DNA of 64,000 nt from Mycobacterium sp. GA-2829 (GTDB taxonomy: Bacteria; Actinomycetota; Actinomycetes; Mycobacteriales; Mycobacteriaceae), in assembly GCF_001499965.1 (NCBI RefSeq), contig NZ_LQIT01000078.1, positions 124,001 to 188,000 on the forward strand. Reading direction: 5' to 3'. The position numbers were made by a program, and so were the translations under genes. Below the pieces are notes generated by a model. The model searched no databases and was not told the origin of the DNA. It saw only the letters and a program-made list of their open reading frames with translations. This document shows positions 35,476 through 43,418 of the stretch, in pieces (position 1 is the first letter of the stretch; each line of letters begins with the position of its first letter).

Positions 35476-36621
35476 TCAGTGTGAGGCTTCGCAAGCGAAG
35501 CTCACCGTCTTGACTAAATTCGACGCAGTCTCGGCAAGGTAGTTGTCAGAAACCGTGTACGAGGGAATACCTTGGGCGAAGCCTCGCCGGTACTGCGATG
35601 CCAGTACTGCGAAGTCCTCAAGGACCGAGTTTCCGCTGTGGCGCCCCAAAGCCTCCAGGTTCTCTGCGTTTTTATTCATCACCGGAATGGCATTTTCATT
35701 GATCGTCCGCTCCTTAGGAGACCAATCGCTCGCATCGATATTCGGGTTCAGCGCTCGCCATTCTGCCGTATCCGCATCAAACTTCATTGCCGCATGCTCC
35801 CACTCCGCGCATACGGAATTCGGGGTCCGCATGAATTGTTCATTCGCGTTGAGCTTCGCTGGCGCGACAGCGGTCGGCCGTTCCGATTGCTTTAGCAGCG
35901 GTTCGACAGCGGAGGCGCTTTGGCTGTTGATCGCACCACAAATATTGCTGACCGAGTTTCCGGATTCCGTGACGACCGTAGACAAGCTATCGTCAGCGCT
36001 GTTGTATCGCGGGATACTTGCGCTGAAAGACTTCGCGTAAGCAGCGAACTGCTCATACAGTTCACGCATCACTCGATGAGGCGTTTGGAAACTAAGTTTC
36101 ACAGCATCGTCCGCCGCAGATGTGAGCGCCTTCCCCATAGCGTCGTACGTGCCGCGTATCTCGGTGTTCCAGTCGGTGGCTGGGATGCTCTTGTCTCGCC
36201 TTTCCCAGCCGGAGTGTTCGATTACTCGCCCGAGTTCTCGCGCCACATTCCCCCACGCATCACACGTCGGGTCCTCGGTGATGATGTTGACCGGCCCAAT
36301 GTCGTTGGCGCTCGCGAACTCGGACGCCTGCCCATCCCCCGGCTCCGTCGGCGAACTCCCGCTCGACCCATCCCGCGTCACCAAGATCGTCACCGTCACC
36401 GACAACGCGACCACCAGCAACACGATCACCCCACCGAGGACCCACTTCCCCTTGCCGCCCTTCTGCGGCGGAGGCCCCGGCGGCGGACCATCCCACTGCG
36501 GTTGCTGCGGCGGCGGACCCCACGGCGGCGGCCCAGTGAACTGCCCCTCCCCAGCACCTTGCGGTGGCCGACCACCCCACTGCGGCTGCCCGCTATCAGG
36601 ATTCGGCAGATACGAACTCAA
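35476..36621 (-). CDS. Proline-rich single-pass membrane protein, paralogue A
   Basis: This 381-residue protein has a cytoplasmic Pro/Gly/Gln/Trp-rich tail (1-58), a basic KGGKGK segment, one transmembrane helix (about 60-82), a Ser/Thr/Pro linker, then a roughly 280-residue outer domain with cysteines in PTCDAWG, NICGAI, SVCAEWE and FACEAS. The function is unknown. Up to TCDAWG it is almost identical, also in DNA, to the paralogue at 38976-40145; beyond that point similarity drops to roughly 40%. The shared outer motif TPHRVMRELYxQFxAY and the double NPSCxEW-type repeat indicate one fold. The start is TTG 36621 with GGGGAGCG just upstream. It follows the EspK-like gene by 60 bp, implying a joint ESX-associated role. 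The outer-domain DNA is lower in GC than neighbouring genes. Confidence 0.8.
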   Translation of the reverse strand: MSSYLPNPDSGQPQWGGRPPQGAGEGQFTGPPPWGPPPQQPQWDGPPPGPPPQKGGKGKWVLGGVIVLLVVALSVTVTILVTRDGSSGSSPTEPGDGQASEFASANDIGPVNIITEDPTCDAWGNVARELGRVIEHSGWERRDKSIPATDWNTEIRGTYDAMGKALTSAADDAVKLSFQTPHRVMRELYEQFAAYAKSFSASIPRYNSADDSLSTVVTESGNSVSNICGAINSQSASAVEPLLKQSERPTAVAPAKLNANEQFMRTPNSVCAEWEHAAMKFDADTAEWRALNPNIDASDWSPKERTINENAIPVMNKNAENLEALGRHSGNSVLEDFAVLASQYRRGFAQGIPSYTVSDNYLAETASNLVKTVSFACEASH

Positions 36622-36681
36622 TGACGCTCCCCAGATCGCTTGGCCCGCTCAGTTTTTTGAATTTTCCGCCGGATCCTTCGG

Positions 36682-38979
36682 CTATTGCTTGACGACGATG
36701 GCGTCGCTGCTCACCACACTGATGTGCTGCCAATAGACCCAATCGGCGATGGCCGCCCGCTGCGTCTCGGCATCCGCCGCCGTCTGGGCTTTGTGTAGGG
36801 CCAATTCCTGGGCGTGGTTGGCGTAAGCCACCATCGCTTCGAGGTGGGCTGCGCCCCGATCCGCCGCGGTGCTCATCAACGGCTTCATCACGTCGAACCA
36901 CAGCATCATCGAATTGTCCACTGGCGGAGTGGTATCCGCGGGGGCAGGCGGCAGCAGGTCGACGAGCATCGCGTCGGCGACGGAGTCCAGTTGGCGCGCA
37001 GCTCCCGGAGCGATGATCTCCAGACGTGACCGGCCGGCCATGTCGCCGCGCTCCGGGATGTCATCGGGGTTGAGGATGACACGGGCCGCGCCCGGGTCGA
37101 AGCCGTCGAACTGTTCGGCTGTGGCGACCACGGCGCGCAAGGGCATGTCGTGGTGCTGGGCCCAGCCATGCAACGCCAGCATCGGGAAGGTCGCCCACTT
37201 GGCGCGCTCTTCGACGGGGATCGACTCGTCAGCACTGACCATCTTCACGCTGTCGGGCAGCTTCACGCCCTCGGGGACATAGCCGATGCCGTAGCTGTTG
37301 GCCACGAGGATGGTGCCGTCCTTGGTGACACCTGTCGCCCAGAAGAAGCCGAAATCCATTGACTCGACGGCATTCAGCGCGGCAGCAACGCGACGAGCGA
37401 GCTGCACGGGATCACCCGCCGACTGCCGACGCATCGAGCCCGCGATGGCGTCGCGCTCTGCACGCGCCGCCGAAACCGGTACCGGAGCCGGAGCGCCCAC
37501 TACCGAGCCAGCGCTCGAGGGCGGAGCGGCGACCGGAGGCGGCGCCGCAGACGCAGGCACGACCGGAGCGGCGGGCGACGGGGTTGGCGGCGGACCCAAC
37601 GGCATCGGCGGCGGTGGCATCGCCGGTCCGCCGGACATCGGCATACCGCCGGCAGTGGCTGGCGGAGGGGCGACGGGCGCGACCGGCGTGTGCGCGGCAC
37701 TGCTGGTCATCGGGTTGGACGGAGCAGCCGAGGCCGCCGGTGGCGGGACGTCGGCTGGCGCCGCGGGCGCTGCGATCGGCGCCGATGCGGGTTGAGTCGG
37801 CGGGTTGAAGTTCGACAAAGTGTCAGCGAGCGTCGGGGGCTGATACTGCGGCTGACCACCGGAGCCTGACGACGGACCCGACGCACCTTTAGATGGGTCG
37901 ACGCTTGGGTGATCGCTCACGGAGGACGCTCCGTCTGAGGGCGAACCGTGCCACGATCCGCTGTCCGGCGATCCTCCGCTGCTACTGCCGGACGCTACCC
38001 CCCCTCCGCTTGATCCCGCGATGCCCGCAGGGGACGTCGACGGAGCGTTAGCACCGCCGGGCAGCGATGGATTCGAAATTGCAGTTGACGGCGGTGTGCC
38101 TGCGCCTGCCGACGGATGCGCTCGGGGCGGAATTCCGCTCGAGGGAGCAGGCCTGTGCGGTGGCGCTGACGCTTGAACAATCGGCTGACTGTTTGCCCCT
38201 ACGCTCGGCTCCCGGGCCGAAGCTACTTCGGGCGGAGCGGGCGTCTCTGGTGCACCGTGTATGAACTGACTCGTCTTGCTTACCACCGGCGTAGGCGGCG
38301 TAACGGCAGGAGTTTCTCGCTGAGCCCTCCCATTGGAGACAATCTCGGTCTTGCCGGTGCCGACGGCCGGAGCAAAGGTCGCGAGAGGCCTATCGGTCGC
38401 TTCACCGGCCTTTGTGCCATCGCCCTCACCGGGAGTTCCGTCAGTTTCGTCGGGGAAAGGCCGTTCGGGTATTCCGCGGTCTCCTCCCCAACGCTCCGCC
38501 ATATCGCCAACTAGGTTGAAATTTTTGATGTACTCGTCATTGACATATGAGTGAATCTCGCCAATAGCGTCCCGCCCTTCGGCAGCGGCTTGCCGCTCTC
38601 GCTCACTAATTTCGCCTTGAGCGAGACGGACGTTCTTGCGGATCGCGTCTTTGGTATTGCCGATGTCTTCTGCCGCAAGCCGTGCCGAGTCGATCGCGGC
38701 GGCGTACTGCTGGCCGTGTGTGACCATATGTTGTCCATGGTCCGACACTTTCGCATCAGCTTTTCCAGCAGCTGTTCCCGTCCACACAGTTGGGCCGTTG
38801 AAAATCAAGGCCTGACTTTCGGACCACCCGCTCTTCGCGCCTTCGAGCGCCGCCTTGCCCTGCGACAGATCAGCTGCGCGATTCGTGAAGAGAGATTCAT
38901 CAGTTTCCGGCCACGCACCCGCACCAGTCATCTCAGCCGCATACGGCCCCGACGGCCTCCCCGCCGCTCCCCCGATCAC
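36682..38979 (-). CDS. EspK/Rv2082-like type VII secretion-associated protein
   Basis: This is a 765-residue protein. The N-terminal helical region (1-190) has the type VII substrate hallmarks: WTG (W66, a WxG turn) and YVNDE (145-149, YxxxE). The middle (about 190-510) is a long Pro/Ala/Ser/Gly-rich disordered stretch. The C-terminal domain (about 520-765) contains FGFFWATGVTKDGTILVANSYG and WATFPMLALHGWAQHHDMPL, which resembles the C-terminal domain shared by EspK, Rv2082 and Rv3912. EspK-type proteins act as chaperones or co-substrates of ESX-1. GTG 38979 overlaps the stop of paralogue A' as GTGA; an internal ATG at residue 17 is an alternative start. No ESX core gene (EccC, EccD, MycP) lies in the window, so the machine it uses is encoded elsewhere. 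Confidence 0.75.
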   Translation of the reverse strand: MIGGAAGRPSGPYAAEMTGAGAWPETDESLFTNRAADLSQGKAALEGAKSGWSESQALIFNGPTVWTGTAAGKADAKVSDHGQHMVTHGQQYAAAIDSARLAAEDIGNTKDAIRKNVRLAQGEISERERQAAAEGRDAIGEIHSYVNDEYIKNFNLVGDMAERWGGDRGIPERPFPDETDGTPGEGDGTKAGEATDRPLATFAPAVGTGKTEIVSNGRAQRETPAVTPPTPVVSKTSQFIHGAPETPAPPEVASAREPSVGANSQPIVQASAPPHRPAPSSGIPPRAHPSAGAGTPPSTAISNPSLPGGANAPSTSPAGIAGSSGGGVASGSSSGGSPDSGSWHGSPSDGASSVSDHPSVDPSKGASGPSSGSGGQPQYQPPTLADTLSNFNPPTQPASAPIAAPAAPADVPPPAASAAPSNPMTSSAAHTPVAPVAPPPATAGGMPMSGGPAMPPPPMPLGPPPTPSPAAPVVPASAAPPPVAAPPSSAGSVVGAPAPVPVSAARAERDAIAGSMRRQSAGDPVQLARRVAAALNAVESMDFGFFWATGVTKDGTILVANSYGIGYVPEGVKLPDSVKMVSADESIPVEERAKWATFPMLALHGWAQHHDMPLRAVVATAEQFDGFDPGAARVILNPDDIPERGDMAGRSRLEIIAPGAARQLDSVADAMLVDLLPPAPADTTPPVDNSMMLWFDVMKPLMSTAADRGAAHLEAMVAYANHAQELALHKAQTAADAETQRAAIADWVYWQHISVVSSDAIVVKQ

Positions 38980-40145
38980 CCGACGCCCTCACACGCAACC
39001 AATACGGTATTCGTTAGATATGTCGCGCTGGCTGAGAGGTAATTGTCGACGCTTTTGTACGCCGGAACGGATTCAACGTACGCTCGCCAGTACTGAGCCG
39101 CCAAAAAGGCAAAATCTTCGAAAACCGGCTCGCCACTGTCGGCGCCAAGCCGTTGAAGTGTATCCGCGAGTGCCGACATGCGCGGGGTCGCAGACTCAAC
39201 TGCGGCGCGTTCGGCCGGCGTCCACTCACTGGCTGACTTCTGAGTGTCGACCCGTCGCCATTCATCGTTCTCGTCAGCGAACTTCAGCGCGGCTGACTCC
39301 CACTCGTCACACGACGGATTAGACGACTGAAGGAATACCGTTGACGCAGCCCCGAGCTCGGGCGGCGAGCCCTCGGACGGAGGAGGCAGATCTGGAAGTA
39401 AAGGCGCATAAGCCGACGCCGCGGCGTACGAAGCGGCGGAACAAATGGTTGACAGCCCGGACGCGAGGTTTTCAACTACGACTGCGAATCGATTGTCCTC
39501 TGGCTCATAGTTAGGGAGCGAATCGGTAAAGGAGGTGCTGTACGCGACAAATTGTTGATACAATTCCCGCATTACTCGATGGGGAGTATTTCTTACCAAC
39601 TTAAGTGCTCTTTCCGCGGCGCTGGTGAACGCCGCGCCAGCGCCTTCAAACTGTCGGCGCTGTTCGGGGCTCCACATGGTTACCGGGACCGAGTCGTCCC
39701 GATTCACCCAATCGAGCCCAGCGGTCGTATCTGATAGCTCCCGGGAGATAAGCCCCCACGCATCACACGTCGGGTCCTCGGTGATGATGTTGACCGGCCC
39801 GGTGTCGTCGGCACTCGCGAACTCCGACGCCTGCCCATCCCCCGGCTCCGTCGGCGAACTCCCACTCGACCCATCCCGCGTCACCAAGATCGTCACCGTC
39901 ACCGCCAGCGCGACCACCAGCAACACGATCACGCCGCCGAGAATCCACTTCCCCTTACCGCCCTTCTGCGGCGGCGGTCCCGGAGGCGGACCACCCCACT
40001 GCGGTTGCTGCGGCGGCGGACCCCACGGCGGCGGCCCACTGAACTGCCCCTCCCCGGCCCCCTGCGGCGGCTGACCACCCCACTGCGGCTGACCGCCATA
40101 AGGCGGCTGCCCGCCGTACGGATTCGGAGGGGGAGGCAAACTCAT
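38976..40145 (-). CDS. Proline-rich single-pass membrane protein, paralogue A'
   Basis: This 389-residue protein has the same plan as the 35476-36621 protein: a Pro/Gly/Gln-rich cytoplasmic tail with GGQPQWGGQPPQG and PPPWGPPPQQ, KGGKGK, a transmembrane helix (about 66-88), then an outer domain of about 285 residues. Cysteine-containing segments PTCDAWG, TICSAAS, PSCDEWE and VACEG occupy the same places. The N-terminal 130 residues are nearly identical to its paralogue; the rest has diverged. ATG 40145 has GAAGGTGCG upstream. It is 31 bp behind the EspC-like gene and overlaps the EspK-like gene, so the four genes form one operon. A partner or docking role for the ESX substrate is inference. 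Confidence 0.8.
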   Translation of the reverse strand: MSLPPPPNPYGGQPPYGGQPQWGGQPPQGAGEGQFSGPPPWGPPPQQPQWGGPPPGPPPQKGGKGKWILGGVIVLLVVALAVTVTILVTRDGSSGSSPTEPGDGQASEFASADDTGPVNIITEDPTCDAWGLISRELSDTTAGLDWVNRDDSVPVTMWSPEQRRQFEGAGAAFTSAAERALKLVRNTPHRVMRELYQQFVAYSTSFTDSLPNYEPEDNRFAVVVENLASGLSTICSAASYAAASAYAPLLPDLPPPSEGSPPELGAASTVFLQSSNPSCDEWESAALKFADENDEWRRVDTQKSASEWTPAERAAVESATPRMSALADTLQRLGADSGEPVFEDFAFLAAQYWRAYVESVPAYKSVDNYLSASATYLTNTVLVACEGVG

Positions 40146-40176
40146 ATGCGCACCTTCGCGTCAGAAACACTCACGG

Positions 40177-40986
40177 TCACAACACAATCGACGAATCAGC
40201 CGGCCGCGTCGGAGCCGGCTTCGGCGCCGCGGGCTCCGGTTCCGGCGCGGGCCCGGCCGTAGGCGTCTCCGGCGCCGCATGCCTCGGGACGTACTCCGGC
40301 GCCCGCTCCCCCGCGGCCTCGCCCGCCGCCGCGCCCTCGGGCTCCTTCTCCTCGGCCGGCTTGTCCTCCTCGTCCCGCAGCTTCTCCTCGAGATCGGCCT
40401 TTTCATCCTTGGCGCCACCGGCCATCTCGCCGAACTGGCCGGTCATCTGGCCGACCTGCTGCATCCCGCTCGAGACGCCCTGCATGATCCCCTGCGGGAT
40501 CTGCATCGCCATCCCCGCCAGCTGCATCGGGATCTGCGCCGCCTGCTGCGCCAACTGCATCGGCATGCCCATCATCTGGCTCATCTGACCCGCGCCGGCG
40601 GCGTCCGCGCCACCAGCGCCACCAGCGCCCGCACCGATTGCGCCGCCCGCGGCGCCCCCCGTGACCGCGCCACCACCCGCGCCCGCGCCTTCCAACTCGG
40701 CCAGCGCCTTGCGCACCTGATCGGCGATCTGCTGATCGCTCTGCTCATACAACGCCGCAGCCCGGATGATGTTCTCCGCCGTCGCCAGCGCCTCGGCTTT
40801 CGTCTTCGGCATGCCCTCGATGAGCGGCAGTTCGACTTCATTCGTCCGGGCGGCCAGCGCCAGCGACAACGCATCGGTGCCGCCGGTTGTGAACGGCTGC
40901 AGCGGCTCCGGTATCGCCTGCGCGCCGCTGACCAGACCGTTTCCCCCGTTAGCCAGCTCGCCGGTGTTGACTCTCAACTCAGTCAT
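40177..40986 (-). CDS. EspC-like type VII secretion target
   Basis: This 269-residue protein begins MTELRVNTGELANGG with two helices typical of EspC/DUF2580-type targets, and carries a YxxxD secretion motif at 80-84 (YEQSD) followed by QIADQ. The middle is a Gly/Ala-rich and Met/Gln-rich low-complexity helix (MPMQLAQQAAQIPMQL-type repeats, about 135-190). The C-terminus is a highly acidic then Pro/Ala-rich tail. ESX targets of this class are usually about 100 residues, so the long tail is unusual. ATG 40986 is chosen because the EspC-type sequence starts there; GTG 40998 is in frame. It is the first gene of the four-gene ESX-associated operon. Confidence 0.75.
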   Translation of the reverse strand: MTELRVNTGELANGGNGLVSGAQAIPEPLQPFTTGGTDALSLALAARTNEVELPLIEGMPKTKAEALATAENIIRAAALYEQSDQQIADQVRKALAELEGAGAGGGAVTGGAAGGAIGAGAGGAGGADAAGAGQMSQMMGMPMQLAQQAAQIPMQLAGMAMQIPQGIMQGVSSGMQQVGQMTGQFGEMAGGAKDEKADLEEKLRDEEDKPAEEKEPEGAAAGEAAGERAPEYVPRHAAPETPTAGPAPEPEPAAPKPAPTRPADSSIVL

Positions 40987-41029
40987 CGCCACCCCCACTC
41001 AACCCGTGCGCGAAGCGCCGCCGTCCAAC

Positions 41030-41118
41030 CGTCCAGCAAGTGCTTCGCCGACAAGATCACACCCTCATCTGCCTTGGGACACGTCTCGGCCACCCGTCTA
41101 CGAATCGTCCAGCAAATG
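41030..41118. promoter_or_regulatory. Direct repeat upstream of the ESX-associated operon
   Basis: CGTCCAGCAAGTG at 41030-41042 and CGTCCAGCAAATG at 41106-41118 are two direct copies of a 13-bp word (one mismatch), 76 bp apart, within the 186-bp gap between pafA and the EspC-like gene. They could be a regulator's binding sites for the operon reading away from pafA. A degenerate CCGTCCAA lies next to the first. Confidence 0.3.
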
Positions 41119-41172
41119 TTACCTGAGCACGGCTGGACCCCACCGCACGAAATTTCGGCGGCGGGGCGGGGA

Positions 41173-42531
41173 CTACATGCTGGCGATCAGCCGCTTCACT
41201 CGCTCGTCGACCGAGCGGAACGGGTCCTTGCACAGCACCGTGCGCTGCGCCTGGTCATTGAGCTTCAGATGCACCCAGTCGACCGTGAAATCGCGGCCGG
41301 CTTCCTGTGCGGCGCTGATGAACTCACCCCGCAGCTTCGCGCGGGTGGTCTGCGGCGGCGTGTCGACGGCGGCGTCGATCTCCTCGTCGGTGGTGATCCG
41401 TGCCGCCAGACCCTTGCGCTGCAGCAGGTCGAACACGCCACGGCCGCGCTTGATGTCGTGGTAGGCGAGGTCGAGCTGGCTGATCTTCGGATCGGACAGT
41501 TCCATGTTGTAGCGGTCCTGGTAGCGCTGGAACAGCTTGCGCTTGATCACCCAGTCGATCTCCGTGTCGACCTTCGCGAAGTCCTGACTCTCCACCGCGT
41601 CGAGCTGGCGGCCCCACAGGTCCACCACCTGCTCGATCTGCGAATTGGGCTCCCGCGTCTGCAGATAGTCCACCGCACGCGAGTAGTACTCCCGCTGGAT
41701 GTCCAGCGCGCTGGCCTGCCGCCCACCGGCCAGCCGCACCGGCCGCCGCCCGGTCAGATCGTGGCTGACCTCGCGGATCGCGCGGATCGGGTTGTCCAGC
41801 GAGAAGTCACGGAACGGCACCCCGGCCTCGATCATCTCCAGCACCAACGACGCGGTGCCCACCTTGAGCATGGTGGTCGCCTCGCACATGTTGGAGTCGC
41901 CGACGATCACGTGCAGCCGGCGGTACTTCTCGGCGTCGGCGTGCGGTTCGTCGCGGGTGTTGATGATCGGCCGCGACCGCGTGGTCGCCGACGAGACGCC
42001 CTCCCAGATGTGCTCGGCGCGCTGGGACAGGCAGAAGGTCGCGGCCTTCGGGGTCTGCAGCACCTTGCCGGCGCCGCAGATCAACTGGCGCGTCACCAGG
42101 AACGGCAGCAGCACGTCGGAGATGCGCGAGAACTCACCGGCACGCACGATCAGATAGTTCTCGTGGCAGCCGTAGGAGTTCCCGGCGGAGTCGGTGTTGT
42201 TCTTGAACAGGTAGATGTCGCCGCCGATGCCCTCGTCGGCCAGCCGCTGTTCGGCGTCGATGAGCAGGTCTTCCAGCACCCGTTCCCCGGCGCGGTCATG
42301 GGTGACCAGTTGGATCAGGTTGTCGCATTCGGCGGTGGCGTACTCCGGGTGGGATCCGACGTCGAGATACAGCCGCGCGCCGTTGCGCAGAAAGACGTTC
42401 GAACTGCGGCCCCACGACACCACCCGCCGGAACAGATATCGGGCGACCTCGTCCGGACTGAGCCGACGGTGGCCATGGAACGTGCAGGTCACGCCGAATT
42501 CGGTCTCGATCCCCATGATTCGTCGCTGCAC
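41173..42531 (-). CDS. pafA: Pup-protein ligase (proteasome accessory factor A)
   Basis: PafA attaches deamidated Pup to lysines of proteins, marking them for the mycobacterial proteasome. The 452-residue sequence is nearly the same as the known mycobacterial enzymes: MGIETEFGVTC, DVGSHPEYATAECD, NNTDSAGNSYGCHENYL, and the C-terminal KDPFRSVDERVKRLIASM. The glutamine-synthetase-like ATP/Mg site residues in IETEFG and the catalytic Asp region are intact. GTG 42531 is the start (QRRIMG). The genes pup, dop and prcBA are not in the window. pafA is split from pafBC by the ESX-associated island. Confidence 0.97.
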   Translation of the reverse strand: MQRRIMGIETEFGVTCTFHGHRRLSPDEVARYLFRRVVSWGRSSNVFLRNGARLYLDVGSHPEYATAECDNLIQLVTHDRAGERVLEDLLIDAEQRLADEGIGGDIYLFKNNTDSAGNSYGCHENYLIVRAGEFSRISDVLLPFLVTRQLICGAGKVLQTPKAATFCLSQRAEHIWEGVSSATTRSRPIINTRDEPHADAEKYRRLHVIVGDSNMCEATTMLKVGTASLVLEMIEAGVPFRDFSLDNPIRAIREVSHDLTGRRPVRLAGGRQASALDIQREYYSRAVDYLQTREPNSQIEQVVDLWGRQLDAVESQDFAKVDTEIDWVIKRKLFQRYQDRYNMELSDPKISQLDLAYHDIKRGRGVFDLLQRKGLAARITTDEEIDAAVDTPPQTTRAKLRGEFISAAQEAGRDFTVDWVHLKLNDQAQRTVLCKDPFRSVDERVKRLIASM

Positions 42532-42619
42532 CTCATCGAGCTTACGGGTTTGTTCCCGGTAACGGCATGCAAGCCGCCCGATGACGCGCCGTCGGCGTTG
42601 ACAACGAAACGGTGAAGTG

Positions 42620-43408
42620 TCACTCCGCGGCGGGGTCGAGCCAGCCCAGCCGCCGGCTGACCGCCTCGGCGGCGGCGATGGTCCGGTCGGCGACCTCCCC
42701 GAACTTCTCCTGGCCGAGTCGGTACGACGGTCCCGAAACGCTCAACGCGGCGATGACCTGGGAGTTCGCGTCGCGCACCGGTGCGGCGACCGCGTTGAGG
42801 CCCACCTCGAGTTCCTCGGTGACGCTCGCCCAGCCCCGCTCCCGCACCTCGGCGAGCTCGGTCTGCAGCGCCGCGACCGTCGTGATCGTCGACGGCGTGA
42901 ACGACGCCAACCGATCGGCCAGCCGGGCCCGCACCTCAGCGGCGTCCAGGGCGGCCAGCAGCACCTTGCCGCTCGACGTCGCATGCGCGGGGCAGTTCTG
43001 GCCGACCCAGGTGCGCAGCGTGATCTCCCCCGGCCCGATGGATTCGACCACGTTGACGATGCGGTTCTCGTCGAGGATCGCGACGTTCGTCGTCTCGCCC
43101 AGCTCGTCGGAGAGGCCGTCGCACACGTCCTGGCTCAGCCGCCCCAGGTCCAGGTGCGCGCTGGTGGCCCGCGCCAGCCGAGCGACGGCGAAGCCCAACC
43201 GGTACTTGCCGCGACCCGACACCTGCTCGACGTAGCCCCGCGACTCGAGCACCGCGATGAGCCGCGACGCGGTGGATTTGTGCACGTCGAGCGCCGCGGC
43301 GATTTCGGTGACGCCCGCCTGCCCCGCCTGGGCCAAAATCTCGAGGACCACGAGCGCGCGGTCGACGGATTGCACCGCCGCGGCCGGCCTGTCGTCTCCC
43401 CTGGGCAT
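42620..43408 (-). CDS. IclR-family transcriptional regulator of the betaine operon
   Basis: This 262-residue regulator has an N-terminal winged helix-turn-helix (VTEIAAALDVHKSTASRLIAVLESRG, about 35-60) and a GAF-like IclR effector domain (about 85-250; CPAHATSSGKVLLAAL is the family signature). It is the last gene on the strand after the choline/betaine genes, 10 bp behind the CNMP-CBS-DUF294 gene, and so probably controls this operon. A palindrome of IclR-site type lies ahead of the first gene at 54553. The effector (betaine, dimethylglycine or another intermediate) is not predictable. Confidence 0.85.
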   Translation of the reverse strand: MPRGDDRPAAAVQSVDRALVVLEILAQAGQAGVTEIAAALDVHKSTASRLIAVLESRGYVEQVSGRGKYRLGFAVARLARATSAHLDLGRLSQDVCDGLSDELGETTNVAILDENRIVNVVESIGPGEITLRTWVGQNCPAHATSSGKVLLAALDAAEVRARLADRLASFTPSTITTVAALQTELAEVRERGWASVTEELEVGLNAVAAPVRDANSQVIAALSVSGPSYRLGQEKFGEVADRTIAAAEAVSRRLGWLDPAAE

Positions 43409-43418
43409 CGGCGTCAGC

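Noticed and set aside
42612..42620. GGTGAAGTG as a possible second attachment-site copy matching the tRNA scrap
   Set aside because: Only eight bases match, inside the end of the IclR gene; too short to distinguish from chance.
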